A stretch of DNA of 64,000 bases from Pseudomonas floridensis (GTDB lineage: Bacteria > Pseudomonadota > Gammaproteobacteria > Pseudomonadales > Pseudomonadaceae), in NCBI RefSeq assembly GCF_002087235.1, contig NZ_MUIO01000012.1, positions 1 through 64,000 on the forward strand, written 5' to 3'. The notes under the pieces were generated by a model. It worked only from the letters and a program-made list of their open reading frames with translations, ran no database searches and had not been told where the DNA came from. Below are positions 44,065 through 53,611 of this stretch, one piece after another. The translations under genes were made by a program, and so were the position numbers. Numbering within the stretch: position 1 is the first letter of the stretch; each line of letters starts with the position of its first letter.

Positions 44065-45011
44065 TGAATCTGGGTCGTTATCGCTTCATTCTCCAGCGTC
44101 CGTTGCAACTGCTGCCTGTGTTGTTCGGTATCAGTCTGGTGACCTTCATTCTGGTGCGTTCGATACCCGGCGACCCGGCGCGCATCCTGCTGGGCGCGCG
44201 CAGCACGCCGGAAGGCCTGGCCAGCATTCGTGCGCAGTTCGGGCTCGATCAGCCGATGTGGATGCAATACCTGTATTTCATGAAAAACCTTGCTCAGGGC
44301 GACATGGGCAAGTCGCTGTTGTACCGGATCGATGTGCTGAAACTGATCGGTACACGCCTGGAGCCCACGCTGTTCCTGGTGCTGGGCAGCGTTTTGCTGG
44401 CGCTGTTGATCGCAGTTCCGCTGGCCGCGGTTGCCGCCCGCAACAAAGGCAGTTGGGGCGATAACCTGATTCGGGTGTTCACCACCACCGGGCTGGGCAT
44501 GCCGGCCTTCTGGCTGGGCATCATGATGATCCTGCTGTTCAGCGTGAAGCTGGGCTGGTTTCCGGTGTCAGGCTACGGCAACGACTGGCTGGACAAGCTG
44601 CATCACATGGTGCTGCCGTGCCTGACCATCGCGCTGGCGTTGTCGGCGGTGCTGGTGCGCAATCTGCGCGCCAGCATGTTGATGGAGCTACAGGCCGACC
44701 ATGTCACGGCAGCCCGAGCCAGAGGCGTGAGCGAGGGCGCGTTGTTCCGGCGACACGTGTTGCCCAACTCGCTGGTGCCATCGATCAACCTGCTGGCGGT
44801 GAATATCGGCTGGCTGATCAGTGGCACCGTGGTCATCGAAAGCCTGTTCGCCATTCCCGGTATCGGCCAGTTGCTGGTGCGCGGCATCTTCAGTCGCGAC
44901 TACATGGTGGTGCAGGGCGTCGCGATGGTGCTGGCCTGCGCGACCGTCACGGTGAACTTCCTGGCGGACGTTGCCACGGTGGCCATCGACCCACGGATAA
45001 ACATCAAATGA
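44064..45011 (+). CDS. peptide/nickel-type ABC permease (DppB-like)
   Basis: The 315-residue permease shows six membrane helices and the DppB landmark TFILVRSIPGDPARILLGAR. The EAA loop reads TAARARGVSEGALFRRHVLP. It is the first full-size gene of a five-gene importer operon divergent from the LuxR solo. ATG 44064 is set by its overlap with the upstream short ORF; the ATG at 44010 in the same frame would run through that ORF. Its own stop overlaps the next start (ATGA). Likely cargo is a small peptide-like or amide signal related to the LuxR solo. Confidence 0.88.
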   Translation: MNLGRYRFILQRPLQLLPVLFGISLVTFILVRSIPGDPARILLGARSTPEGLASIRAQFGLDQPMWMQYLYFMKNLAQGDMGKSLLYRIDVLKLIGTRLEPTLFLVLGSVLLALLIAVPLAAVAARNKGSWGDNLIRVFTTTGLGMPAFWLGIMMILLFSVKLGWFPVSGYGNDWLDKLHHMVLPCLTIALALSAVLVRNLRASMLMELQADHVTAARARGVSEGALFRRHVLPNSLVPSINLLAVNIGWLISGTVVIESLFAIPGIGQLLVRGIFSRDYMVVQGVAMVLACATVTVNFLADVATVAIDPRINIK

Positions 45012-45871
45012 CCATTGCCCAGGCCCACGCCCCCGCTCATTGGCGCTCGCGACTGCGTCTACGCCTGCGCAATGGACGCCTGGCCATGCTGCTCGGCGGT
45101 TCGTTGCTGGGTCTGTGGCTGCTGCTGGCGATTTTCGCGCCGTGGCTGGCGCCATACGACCCGATCTGGCAGAACACTGAGTTACGCCTGATGGGGCCGC
45201 ATCTGACGCACCCGTTCGGCACTGACAATTTTGGTCGCGACATCCTGTCCCGGGTCATCTGGGCCGCTCGCGTCGACCTGCAGATCTGCGTACTCGGCGT
45301 GGTGTTCCCGTTCCTGATCGGCACCTTCGTCGGCGCGCTGTCCGGCTACATCGGCGGGCGCTTCGACGACCTCTGCATGCGGGTGATCGACATTGTCCTG
45401 GCGTTCCCGTTTCTGGTGCTGATGCTGGCCATCATCGCGATTCTTGGTCCCGGTCTGACCAGTTTCTACATCGCCATGGCGCTGGTGGGCTGGGTGTCCT
45501 ACGCGCGCCTGATCCGCTCGCAGATCCTGGTGCTCAAGGAAAGCGACTTCGCACTGGCGGCCAAAAGCCTGGGCTTCGGTCACCTGCGGATTCTGTTTCG
45601 CCATCTACTGCCCAACGCGCTGTTCGGCTCTATCGTGTTTTCGATGTCCGACGCGGTGCTGGTGCTGCTCAGCGGCGCTTCGGTCAGCTATCTGGGGCTG
45701 GGCGTGCAACCGCCGCTGGCCGAGTGGGGCACGATGGTCGCCGAAGGTCAGGCGTTTCTGACTTCCGCCTGGTGGATCTGCCTGTTTCCAGGCCTGGCCA
45801 TCGTCACCCTCGCCATGGGTTTCAGCCTGTTGGCCGATGGCGTGGCTGAAACGCTGGGAGAACGCCGATGA
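45008..45871 (+). CDS. peptide-type ABC permease (DppC-like)
   Basis: The 287-residue permease begins MTIAQAHAPAHWRSRLRLRL, has an isolated first helix, the motif HPFGTDNFGRDILSRVIWAA and five more helices with the EAA loop AAKSLGFGHLRILFRHLLPN. The true start is ATG 45008, inside a longer out-of-context frame opening at 44618. It overlaps both neighbours by four bases (ATGA at each end), so permease pairs are made in equal amounts. Confidence 0.88.
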   Translation: MTIAQAHAPAHWRSRLRLRLRNGRLAMLLGGSLLGLWLLLAIFAPWLAPYDPIWQNTELRLMGPHLTHPFGTDNFGRDILSRVIWAARVDLQICVLGVVFPFLIGTFVGALSGYIGGRFDDLCMRVIDIVLAFPFLVLMLAIIAILGPGLTSFYIAMALVGWVSYARLIRSQILVLKESDFALAAKSLGFGHLRILFRHLLPNALFGSIVFSMSDAVLVLLSGASVSYLGLGVQPPLAEWGTMVAEGQAFLTSAWWICLFPGLAIVTLAMGFSLLADGVAETLGERR

Positions 45872-46872
45872 GCGCACCGATATTGAAGGTCAACGACATG
45901 AGCGTGGTGGCCAGCAGCCGTGGCCGCGAGGTGACGCTGGTCGACCGGCTGTCGTTCGATCTGCATCAGGGCGAGATACTCGGTCTGGTCGGCGAGAGCG
46001 GTTCGGGCAAGACCATGGCCTGCCGGGCGCTGATGCAACTGATGCCGTCGCCGGACCTGCACGTACGCGGCGGTTCGGTGCTGCTCAATGACATCGACCT
46101 GCTTACGCTCGACGCCGCAGGCATGCGCGCAGTACGCGGGCGGCGTATCGGCATGATCTTCCAGAATCCCAGCAGTCACCTCGATCCGCTGATGCGTATC
46201 GGCGAGCAAATTGCCGAAGGGTTTCGCTTGCACCAAGGGGCCTCCAGGCGCGAGGCGCGTGCGCAATCCATTGACCTGCTGCGCCAGGTCGGGATCCCCG
46301 ATCCCGCCTCCAGAGTGGACAACTATCCGCATGAGTTTTCCGGCGGGATGCGCCAACGCGCCATGATCGCCGTTGCGCTGGGCTGCGGTCCGCAGGTGCT
46401 GATCGCCGATGAGCCGACCACCGCGCTGGATGTCACCGTTCAGGCGCAGATCCTGCGTCTGCTGCTGGACCTGCGCGACCGTCATGGCCTGTCGCTGATC
46501 ATGATCACCCACGACCTGGGCGTGGTCGCGCAAACCTGTGATTCCATCGCTGTCATGTACGCCGGTCGCCTGTGCGAGCACGGCGGCAAGCGCGAAGTGC
46601 TCGCACAGGCGCGGCATCCTTACACGCGTGGCCTCATCGACTGTCAACCTGCGAGCAGCGCGGGCACGGCATTATTGCGCACGATCCCCGGTCAGCCGCC
46701 GTTGCTGGACGCCCTGCCGCAAGGCTGCCGGTTCCATGCCCGCTGTCCCCAGGCGGCAGAGGGCTGCGCGGAGCGTCTGCCGTTGATGCGTGCGATGGGC
46801 CAGGGGCATGCGGCCGCCTGTCATTACCCCTTGTCGATGACTCGGGCCGACGCGCAGGAGGTGTTCTCATGA
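45868..46872 (+). CDS. peptide-type ABC ATPase (DppD-like)
   Basis: The 334-residue ATPase has Walker [10 protein letters not shown], signature [15 protein letters not shown], Walker [14 protein letters not shown]-loop ITHDLGVV and the oligopeptide C-terminal motif [14 protein letters not shown]. It drives the importer together with the next gene. Start and stop overlap the neighbours by four bases each. Confidence 0.9.
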   Translation: MSAPILKVNDMSVVASSRGREVTLVDRLSFDLHQGEILGLVGESGSGKTMACRALMQLMPSPDLHVRGGSVLLNDIDLLTLDAAGMRAVRGRRIGMIFQNPSSHLDPLMRIGEQIAEGFRLHQGASRREARAQSIDLLRQVGIPDPASRVDNYPHEFSGGMRQRAMIAVALGCGPQVLIADEPTTALDVTVQAQILRLLLDLRDRHGLSLIMITHDLGVVAQTCDSIAVMYAGRLCEHGGKREVLAQARHPYTRGLIDCQPASSAGTALLRTIPGQPPLLDALPQGCRFHARCPQAAEGCAERLPLMRAMGQGHAAACHYPLSMTRADAQEVFS

Positions 46873-47849
46873 GTGGCTCGCCGCTGTTGAGTGTCAACGA
46901 CCTGGTGGTACGTTTTCCGGCGTCCGGAAGCGGCTTTCTGGGCATGCACAAGCAATGGGTACAGGCCGTCAATGGCGTGTCGCTGACCATCGGGGCTGGC
47001 GAAACGCTGGGCCTGGTCGGTGAGTCAGGCAGCGGTAAAAGCACGCTGGGGCGCGCCATTCTGCGTCTCAACGACGTGACGTCCGGGCAGATCGTGTTCG
47101 ACGATGTCGATGTGGCGCAGGGCAGCGGCATTCATCTGCAGCGGCTGCGCAGCGAGACGGCGATGATCTTTCAGGACCCGTTTTCGTCGCTCAATCCGCG
47201 CATGACCATCGGAGCGACGCTGGCCGAGGTGCTGCGCGTACAACGCAAAGTTGCCCCGCAGGCTATTGCCGCTCGGGTCATTGAGCTGCTGGACATGGTC
47301 GGTCTGCGTCCGGAGTTCGCCGAGCGCAAGCCCGGCGCCCTGAGCGGCGGGCAATGTCAGCGGGTCGGTATCGCCCGCGCCCTGGCCATCGAGCCGCGAC
47401 TGATCATCGCCGATGAGTGCGTGGCGGCGCTGGACGTTTCGATTCAGGGCCAGATCATCAACCTGCTGCTGGAACTGCGTGAGCGCATGAATCTGGCTAT
47501 CCTGTTCATCGCTCACGACCTGGCCATCGTGCGGCGGCTGTGTGATCGGGTGGCCGTGATGTACCTGGGCAGAATCGTCGAAGAAGGACCGGTCGAATCG
47601 GTGTTTTGCAGCCCGCGTCATCCGTACACCGCAGCCCTGATCCAGGCCATTCCGGAGATCGACCCGGATCGTCCGCTACCCGGCGAGCCGCTGCAGGGCG
47701 AGCCGCCCAGCCCGCTGCATCTTCCGGACGGCTGCGCCTTTCATCCGCGCTGCCGCTTTGCCAGGCCCACCTGCTCAAGCGTAGCGCCGGCCACGCGTCA
47801 CGTGGACCGCCAACGCTACGACTGTGTGCTCGAAGACCCCGTGTTCTGA
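46869..47849 (+). CDS. peptide-type ABC ATPase (DppF-like)
   Basis: The 326-residue partner ATPase has Walker [10 protein letters not shown], signature LSGGQCQRVGIARAL, Walker B LIIADECVAALD (with Cys-Val in place of the usual Pro-Thr) and C-terminal CAFHPRCRFARPTC. ATG 46869 overlaps the previous gene by four bases; earlier in-frame starts lie inside that gene. The DECVAALD variation leaves the catalytic Glu intact. Confidence 0.9.
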   Translation: MSGSPLLSVNDLVVRFPASGSGFLGMHKQWVQAVNGVSLTIGAGETLGLVGESGSGKSTLGRAILRLNDVTSGQIVFDDVDVAQGSGIHLQRLRSETAMIFQDPFSSLNPRMTIGATLAEVLRVQRKVAPQAIAARVIELLDMVGLRPEFAERKPGALSGGQCQRVGIARALAIEPRLIIADECVAALDVSIQGQIINLLLELRERMNLAILFIAHDLAIVRRLCDRVAVMYLGRIVEEGPVESVFCSPRHPYTAALIQAIPEIDPDRPLPGEPLQGEPPSPLHLPDGCAFHPRCRFARPTCSSVAPATRHVDRQRYDCVLEDPVF

Positions 47850-47896
47850 CCCTTCCATCACTATCCTTTCTCGATACCAACAAGGAGTTTCCGTAT

Positions 47897-49411
47897 ATGA
47901 AAGCACGACCTGTGAAGTTGCTGACCGTCGCCATGCTGGCGGCCTGTTCTCTGGCTGCGGGGGTTGCGGAAGCGGCTGGCGTGCTGACCATCGGTCGCCG
48001 CGAAGACGGCACCACGTTCGACCCGATCAAGAGCGCGCAGAACATTGATAACTGGGTGTTCTCCAACGTCTATGACGTGCTGATCCGGGTCGATAACAAG
48101 GGCACGAAACTGGTGCCGGGGCTGGCGGAAAGCTGGACGATTTCGCCGGACGGGCTGACCTACACCTTGAAGATGCGCCCGTCGAAATTCTCCGACGGCT
48201 CCGAGCTGACCGCAAGCGATGCGGTGTTCAGTCTGCTGCGCATTCGTGATGACAAAGGCTCGCTGTGGAGCGACTCCTACAAAATCATCGACACCGCCGT
48301 TGCGAGCGATCCGCACACGCTGGTGATCACCCTGAAACACCCGTCGGCCGCGTTCCTCTCGCAACTGGCGTTGCCCAATGTGTCGATCCTGTCTGAAAAG
48401 GCCATGAAAAGCCTGGGCGAAGAGGCGTATGCCGAAAAGCCGGTCGGCTCCGGTGCATTTACTGTCAAGGAATGGCGTCGCGGCGACCGGGTGATTCTGG
48501 AGAAGAACCCCAACTTCTGGGAAGCCTCCACGGTCAGCCTGGATGGCGTTGAGTGGATCTCCGTGCCGGACGACAACACACGTATGCTCAAGGTGCAGGC
48601 CGGCGAACTGGACGCTGCGATCTACGTGCCGTTTTCCCGCGTTGAGAACCTCAAGAAAGACACCAGTCTGACCGTCCACCTCGATCCGTCCACCCGTGAG
48701 GATCACCTGCTGATCAACCACGAGCACGGTGCACTGGCGAAAGTGGAAGTGCGTCAGGCGCTGGACATGGCCATCGATAAGAAATCCCTCGTCGAAGCTG
48801 CGACTTTCGGGCTCGGCACCGTCGCTAATTCCTACATTCCAAAAGGGGCGCTGTACCACTACGCCGATAACCTGCAACGCCCGTACGACCCGGAAAAAGC
48901 CAAAAAAATGCTGGCCGACGCAGGCGCTTCCGGCCTGAAGCTCAACTACGTGGTCAACGCCGGCAACGAAGTCGACGAACAGATCGCCGTGATGCTGCAA
49001 CAGCAACTGGCCAAGGTCGGCGTCACCACTACCTTGCAGAAAGTCGACCCGAGTCAGAGCTGGGACATGCTGATTGCCGGTGACTACGACATCTCCGTGA
49101 TGTACTGGACCAACGACATTCTCGACCCGGATCAGAAGACCACGTTCGTGCTCGGCCATGACACCAACATGAACTACATGACGCGTTACAAAAACGACAA
49201 GGTCAAGGAACTGGTCGCTGCCGCGCGCGTGGAAATGGACCCGAAAAAACGCGAGCAGATGTACATCGATCTGCAGAAAATGGCCAAGGCCGACGTGAAC
49301 TGGATCGACTTGTACTACAGCCCGTACATCAGTGTGTCGCGCAAGAACATCGAGCACTTCGGCCAGAACCCGCTGGGCCGTTTCACGCTGGAAGAGACGG
49401 TCAAACGCTGA
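47897..49411 (+). CDS. periplasmic solute-binding protein of the LuxR-solo ABC operon
   Basis: The 504-residue SBP_bac_5 protein starts at ATG 47897, 8 bases after AAGGAG, with a signal peptide ending VAEA-AG (about residue 26). Mature landmarks are TIGRREDGTTFDPIKSAQNI, LVPGLAESWTISPDGLTYTL and PVGSGAFTVKEWRRGDRVIL. It lacks the CSEASPAGFD start of the DppA copies, so it belongs to a different specificity group. It should capture the compound imported by the operon, possibly the molecule that the LuxR solo senses. A hairpin follows it. Confidence 0.88.
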   Translation: MKARPVKLLTVAMLAACSLAAGVAEAAGVLTIGRREDGTTFDPIKSAQNIDNWVFSNVYDVLIRVDNKGTKLVPGLAESWTISPDGLTYTLKMRPSKFSDGSELTASDAVFSLLRIRDDKGSLWSDSYKIIDTAVASDPHTLVITLKHPSAAFLSQLALPNVSILSEKAMKSLGEEAYAEKPVGSGAFTVKEWRRGDRVILEKNPNFWEASTVSLDGVEWISVPDDNTRMLKVQAGELDAAIYVPFSRVENLKKDTSLTVHLDPSTREDHLLINHEHGALAKVEVRQALDMAIDKKSLVEAATFGLGTVANSYIPKGALYHYADNLQRPYDPEKAKKMLADAGASGLKLNYVVNAGNEVDEQIAVMLQQQLAKVGVTTTLQKVDPSQSWDMLIAGDYDISVMYWTNDILDPDQKTTFVLGHDTNMNYMTRYKNDKVKELVAAARVEMDPKKREQMYIDLQKMAKADVNWIDLYYSPYISVSRKNIEHFGQNPLGRFTLEETVKR

Positions 49412-49424
49412 CCTGAAAGATGAA

Positions 49425-49457
49425 CGATCCCACGCCCCGACGCCGCGCGTGGGATCG
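49425..49457 (+). terminator. hairpin after the ABC operon
   Basis: CGATCCCACGC (49425-49435) and GCGTGGGATCG (49447-49457) form an 11-bp stem with an 11-base loop, 14 bases beyond the binding-protein stop. No T run follows. Confidence 0.6.
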
Positions 49458-49517
49458 CCCGACACCCTGAACGTGCCGATGCCCTGCGTCAGACATCGCG
49501 CGGCTTTCTACATGACG

Positions 49518-49543
49518 CGTGGGAGCCCGGCTTGCTGGCGAGG
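49518..49543. repeat. degenerate REP-like element
   Basis: gtgggagcccggcttgctgg resembles the Pseudomonas REP consensus with mismatches. It lies between the convergent ABC operon and the ten-gene minus-strand operon. Confidence 0.45.
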
Positions 49544-49631
49544 AGGGCGGTACATCCAGTGGAGAGGCTGCATTTCCAGGTAGCATTTTCAGCGCGATCA
49601 GCCTTGGCGATCGATGGCACCACCCGCCAGC

Positions 49632-50327
49632 TCACGCTTTATGTTGACGCCGCGCATCGCTGAGCATCGAGATTGTCAACTTGCGAACTTCCAGCTTGCT
49701 GATCTCGACATGAGAGCGCAGCAGCAACAGTGCTTCATCACGCTTGCGGGCGTGGAGGGCGTTGAGGATGGCGGCGTGTTCGAGGTAGGTGTGTTCGATG
49801 CGTGCGCTCTTGAAGAAGTCCAGACGCCTGACAATGCGGATGCGCTCGGTCACTTCATGGTGCACACGGGCCATTTCCTGATTGCCTGATGCGGCCACCA
49901 GTTGGGTATGAAACTGTTCGTCCAGGTCGGCGACCACTTGCATGTCGGTGTGCCACTGGCTTTTATCCACCAGCCAGTGCCCGCGCAACACGCTGAGTTC
50001 GGGGTGAACCTCGGCGGACGCGCAGATGCGTTCAACCGCCGCGCACTCCAGCACGATACGCAAATCATAGAGCTGGTCGATCTGGGTGAAGTCCAGCGGC
50101 CTGACCGACCAGCCCCGGCGAAACTCCACGTCCAGATAACCTTCACGCTGCAGGCGATAAAGCGCGTCGCGAACCGGTGTGCGTGACACCTGATAACGGT
50201 CGGCCAGCTGGTTTTCGGTGAAGCGGTCGTAGGGCAGCAGGTAGAAATCAAAGATTTCCTGCTTCAGCCGACGGTACACGTCCTCAGCCAGTGCATTGGT
50301 GGAATGCGGTGCGTTCACGGCATTCAC
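49632..50327 (-). CDS. GntR/FCD regulator of the ureide-type operon
   Basis: The 231-residue repressor-like protein has a winged helix (about 10-80, with TENQLADRYQVSRTPVRDALYRLQREG) and an FCD helical domain with the metal/ligand set (ERICASAEVHPE, DEQFHTQLVAASGNQEMARV). It is the last gene of the minus-strand operon. A GTG start at 50327 overlaps the stop of the HpxZ-like gene (GTGA). It is the obvious candidate to bind TGTATACA at the operon head. Confidence 0.82.
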   Translation of the reverse strand: MNAVNAPHSTNALAEDVYRRLKQEIFDFYLLPYDRFTENQLADRYQVSRTPVRDALYRLQREGYLDVEFRRGWSVRPLDFTQIDQLYDLRIVLECAAVERICASAEVHPELSVLRGHWLVDKSQWHTDMQVVADLDEQFHTQLVAASGNQEMARVHHEVTERIRIVRRLDFFKSARIEHTYLEHAAILNALHARKRDEALLLLRSHVEISKLEVRKLTISMLSDARRQHKA

Positions 50328-50710
50328 TCCAGGCTGCTCAGGTCGATGCTGACGTGCGCGGCGACGACCCTCCAGGCGCCCTCGAAGCGAACCCAGGTCT
50401 GCATCTGTCGGCCAAGGCGCTCGGTTACGCCATCGCGAAACTCGGTGCTGACGGTGGCAAAATCCTCGCCGAATGTACTCACCACCGTGCGTACCAATTG
50501 CCGTCCGGGCCCCACCGGCTGGCAGTGACGTCGATAGCGGGCAATGGCATCGGCACCGTGCAGGTTCTCTGCAACGCCGTAACGTACGGTGTGTTCCGAA
50601 TTCCAGAAATAGTCATCCAGCGTGGTCAACTCATTGGCCAGCAAGGCGCGTTCGTAATCGACGAACGCGTCGGTGACGGCGGCCACTACATGGGGCAGGT
50701 TGATATCCAT
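50324..50710 (-). CDS. hpxZ: AtzH/HpxZ-like protein (DUF3225, SnoaL fold)
   Basis: The 128-residue protein has the SnoaL/NTF2-like pattern [40 protein letters not shown] and WVRFEGAWRVVAAHVSIDL. These are hallmarks of the AtzH-like family: AtzH cleaves 1,3-dicarboxyurea in cyanuric-acid breakdown and HpxZ belongs to oxalurate use. The partner proteins AtzE/AtzG or HpxY/HpxX are absent from this operon, so its exact substrate is open. Start and stop overlap the neighbouring genes (TGATG, GTGA). Confidence 0.78.
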   Translation of the reverse strand: MDINLPHVVAAVTDAFVDYERALLANELTTLDDYFWNSEHTVRYGVAENLHGADAIARYRRHCQPVGPGRQLVRTVVSTFGEDFATVSTEFRDGVTERLGRQMQTWVRFEGAWRVVAAHVSIDLSSLE

Positions 50711-51387
50711 CAGTGTGTATTCCTTTTCTGTAGTGCCTGCTCCAGGGCGGACAGCGGCGCGATCCGACCGACAATGCCGCCTTGGGCGGTGATCATGTCG
50801 AGCGTCGCTTGCTTGAAGGCGGGAAAGTAACTCTCGGTGGCGTCTTCGATCAACAGGCAGCGATAACCACGGTCGTTGGCCTCGCGCATGCTGGTCTGCA
50901 CGCACACTTCGGTGGTCACGCCCGCGAAGATCAGATGGGTGATGCCTGCTGCGCTCAGGTGGCCGTGCAGACCGGTCGAAAAGAACATCCCCTTGCCGGG
51001 TTTGTCGACGACCCACTCGCCGCGAATCGGCGCCAGTGCGTCGATGATCTGGTTGCCCGGTTCGCCCCGCACCAGAATCCGGCCCATCGGCCCGCTATCG
51101 CCAATGCGCAGACCCGGCAGGCCATGTTCGAGCTTGGCGGGCGGGCAATCCGAGAGGTCATCAAGGTGAGACTCCCGGGTGTGAATCACGGTCATGCCCT
51201 GAGCACGCGCCAGGGCCAGCAGCCGTTGCACGGTGGGCACGATGGCCTGTAGCGGCAGCACGTCGTTGCCCAGTGCCGCGCCGAACCCGCCGGGTTCGAG
51301 AAAGTCGCGCTGCATGTCGATGATCACCAGCGCGGTTCTGGCCGGTTCGAAGGCGAAGCGTTCTGGATTGGCCTGCACGTCGATCAT
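50710..51387 (-). CDS. isochorismatase-family cysteine hydrolase (ureide type)
   Basis: The 225-residue amidohydrolase carries the catalytic triad of the family: Asp24 in VIIDMQRDF, Lys129 in VDKPGKG and Cys162 in [10 protein letters not shown]. Relatives cleave ureidoacrylate, biuret, triuret and N-carbamoyl compounds. It is clearly paralogous to the second hydrolase of this operon (52922-53608) but the substrate-facing segments differ ([20 protein letters not shown] against [20 protein letters not shown]). It overlaps the ATPase gene (ATGA) and the AtzH-like gene (TGATG). Confidence 0.8.
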   Translation of the reverse strand: MIDVQANPERFAFEPARTALVIIDMQRDFLEPGGFGAALGNDVLPLQAIVPTVQRLLALARAQGMTVIHTRESHLDDLSDCPPAKLEHGLPGLRIGDSGPMGRILVRGEPGNQIIDALAPIRGEWVVDKPGKGMFFSTGLHGHLSAAGITHLIFAGVTTEVCVQTSMREANDRGYRCLLIEDATESYFPAFKQATLDMITAQGGIVGRIAPLSALEQALQKRNTH

Positions 51388-52919
51388 GCCGACTCCTTTT
51401 GCGGATGCTCAGCGCCGGCCATGTGTCGGCCCAATTCAGTACGGTTTGCATCGCGTGCCGACGTTTCGAATACCAGCTCGCCGTCATGGATCACCGTGAT
51501 GCGGTCTGCCAGGGCCAGCAGCTCGTCCAGGTCTTCGCTCAGCAACAGCACGGCCGCGCCACTGTTTCGGGCATCGATCAGGCGTTGATGGATCAGCGCC
51601 ACGGACGAGAAATCCAGACCGAACACTGGGTTGGCAACGATCAGCACGGCGATGTCCGAAGTCAGCTCACGGGCCAGCACTGCACGTTGCACGTTGCCGC
51701 CGGACAGCGTGCCGATTGGGCGGTCGGGATCGTTGGGCGTGACCTGAAAACGTTCGATCAGCGTGCGTGCCTGAGTGGCGACAGCGCGGCGGTCGATGCG
51801 CCAGCCCTGACGACACAGAGGCGGACGGTCAAAATTACGCAGGGCCAGATTGTCAGCGACGCTCAGTCCGCCGATGCAGGCATTGCGCAGTGGCTCTTCC
51901 GGCAGACTGAATACGCGTAGACGCTGCATCTGCTCGCGGCTGGCGTGATAAGGCTGCCCATCGATCAGGACTTGCCCGCCACTGAAAGGACGCTGCCCCA
52001 GCAGGGCTTCGGTCAGTTCGCGCTGGCCGTTGCCGGAGATCCCCGCGATACCGAGGATCTCACCGGGACGCACCGCCAGACTCAACTGCCGGACTGCCAG
52101 CGTACCCTTGTCACCCGGAACATCCAGCGCCTTTACCTGCAACTGTGGCGAATCCTCGGGCACGGGCGGGCGATCATGGCTCACATGGGTGGCCTGGGCG
52201 TGGCCCATCATCCAGGTGGCCATTTCCTGAGTCGACGTATCAGCGACCGCGCTGCTCGCCACCCAACGTCCCTTGCGCAATACCGTCAAGTCGTCGGCGT
52301 AGGTGCTGACCTCGCGAAACTTGTGGGTGATCATCAGCACCGTCAGTTCGCCGCGATGCGCCATCTGCTGCATCAGGCCCAGCACTTCATCAGCCTCCTG
52401 AGGCGTGAGCACCGAAGTCGGTTCGTCGAGAATCACCAGCCGACGTTCCAGATACAGCTGTTTGAGAATCTCCAGCTTCTGCTTTTCACCGGCCGCCAGA
52501 CTGCTGACCGGCCGCTGGATATCGAGGCGAAACGGCATGCGGGCCATGAATGCGTCAAGGCGATCATGCTCGGCCACCCAATCGATGCGCCACGGCAGGT
52601 CGCCTCGCGACAGCACCAGGTTCTCAGCCACGCTCAGACCCGGCGCGACGGTGAAGTGCTGATACACCATGCCGATCTGCAACTGATGGGAATCACGCGG
52701 GTTGCGAATGTCGTGTTCGCGGTTATTGACCAGGATGCTGCCCGACTGCAACGGGCCATAGCCGATGATGCCTTTGACCAGCGTGCTCTTGCCGGCACCG
52801 TTCTCGCCCAGCAGCGCGTGGACCGTTCCGGCTCGGACCTTGAACGACACGTCGTCCAGTGCGCGGAAGGCGCCGAAGCTTTTACTGGCACCGATGGTTT
52901 CCAGGCTCAGGGCACGCAT
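51384..52919 (-). CDS. duplicated ABC ATPase of a BMP/nucleoside-type importer
   Basis: The 511-residue protein contains two nucleotide-binding domains in tandem, like sugar and purine-nucleoside importers. The first has Walker [12 protein letters not shown] and Walker [13 protein letters not shown] with signature [12 protein letters not shown]; the second has a degenerate Walker A ([14 protein letters not shown]) and [15 protein letters not shown]. It energises the permeases encoded at 54653-56675. ATG 52919 gives the family start ([16 protein letters not shown]); upstream codons belong to the hydrolase gene. Confidence 0.88.
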   Translation of the reverse strand: MRALSLETIGASKSFGAFRALDDVSFKVRAGTVHALLGENGAGKSTLVKGIIGYGPLQSGSILVNNREHDIRNPRDSHQLQIGMVYQHFTVAPGLSVAENLVLSRGDLPWRIDWVAEHDRLDAFMARMPFRLDIQRPVSSLAAGEKQKLEILKQLYLERRLVILDEPTSVLTPQEADEVLGLMQQMAHRGELTVLMITHKFREVSTYADDLTVLRKGRWVASSAVADTSTQEMATWMMGHAQATHVSHDRPPVPEDSPQLQVKALDVPGDKGTLAVRQLSLAVRPGEILGIAGISGNGQRELTEALLGQRPFSGGQVLIDGQPYHASREQMQRLRVFSLPEEPLRNACIGGLSVADNLALRNFDRPPLCRQGWRIDRRAVATQARTLIERFQVTPNDPDRPIGTLSGGNVQRAVLARELTSDIAVLIVANPVFGLDFSSVALIHQRLIDARNSGAAVLLLSEDLDELLALADRITVIHDGELVFETSARDANRTELGRHMAGAEHPQKESA

Positions 52920-52921
52920 GT

Positions 52922-53608
52922 TCAAGCTCCCAGCACATCGTGGAGCAGCGACGAATGCCCGACCGCGCCGAACACACCGCCCTGCATTTTGATCATGCTC
53001 AACGCAGCGGCATGGTTGGCCGCATCGGTCGCGCCGCAGCAGTCTTCGAGCAGGATGCACTCGAAGCCGCGATCATTGGCGTCGCGCATCGTAGTATGCA
53101 CGCAGACGTCGGTGGTGATGCCGGTGAGGATCAGGTTTTCAATGCCTCGGGTGCGCAGCACCAGTTCCAGATCGGTGGCGTAGAAAGAGCCCTTGCCGGG
53201 CTTGTCGATGATGATTTCGCCGGGCAGCGGTGCGAGTTCTTCGATCAGTTCCCAGCCGGGCTCGCCGCGCACCAGAATCTTGCCACAAGGGCCCGGATCG
53301 CCAATCCCCGCGCCAATGCGCTGCGAGCGCCAGCGCTTGTTGGCGGGCAGGTCGCTGAGGTCCGGGCGATGGCCTTCGCGGGTATGAATGATGGTGAAGC
53401 CCAGCGGGCGCATCAGCGCGAGCAGCGCCTTGATCGGTTCGATGGGCGCGCGCGTCAGAGCCAGGTCGTAGCCCATGCTGTCCACGTAACCGCCAACGCC
53501 GCAGAAGTCGGTCTGCATGTCGATCACGATCAAGGCGGTGTTGTGCGCGTTGAACTTGCCGTTCCACGGCCACGGATAGGGTTCGCAAGCCAGGTAGCGT
53601 TCGCTCAT
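52922..53608 (-). CDS. biuH: biuret/triuret-hydrolase-like cysteine hydrolase
   Basis: The 228-residue isochorismatase-fold enzyme has triad Asp30 (VIDMQTDF), Lys136 (IDKPGKG) and Cys169 ([10 protein letters not shown]). The N-terminal PYPWPWNG segment, the block [20 protein letters not shown] and [13 protein letters not shown] closely follow characterised biuret hydrolase BiuH of Rhizobium, as recalled. It therefore probably cleaves biuret, triuret or a similar N-carbamoyl amide to a carboxylated urea. Coupling to allophanate hydrolase in the same operon supports that. Biuret versus triuret cannot be decided by eye. Confidence 0.75.
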   Translation of the reverse strand: MSERYLACEPYPWPWNGKFNAHNTALIVIDMQTDFCGVGGYVDSMGYDLALTRAPIEPIKALLALMRPLGFTIIHTREGHRPDLSDLPANKRWRSQRIGAGIGDPGPCGKILVRGEPGWELIEELAPLPGEIIIDKPGKGSFYATDLELVLRTRGIENLILTGITTDVCVHTTMRDANDRGFECILLEDCCGATDAANHAAALSMIKMQGGVFGAVGHSSLLHDVLGA

Positions 53609-53611
53609 GGG

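Noticed and set aside
47861..49465. 534-codon minus-strand frame opposite the binding protein of the LuxR-solo operon
   Set aside because: Shadow frame without signal peptide or motifs; the plus strand has a full SBP_bac_5 protein with ribosome site.
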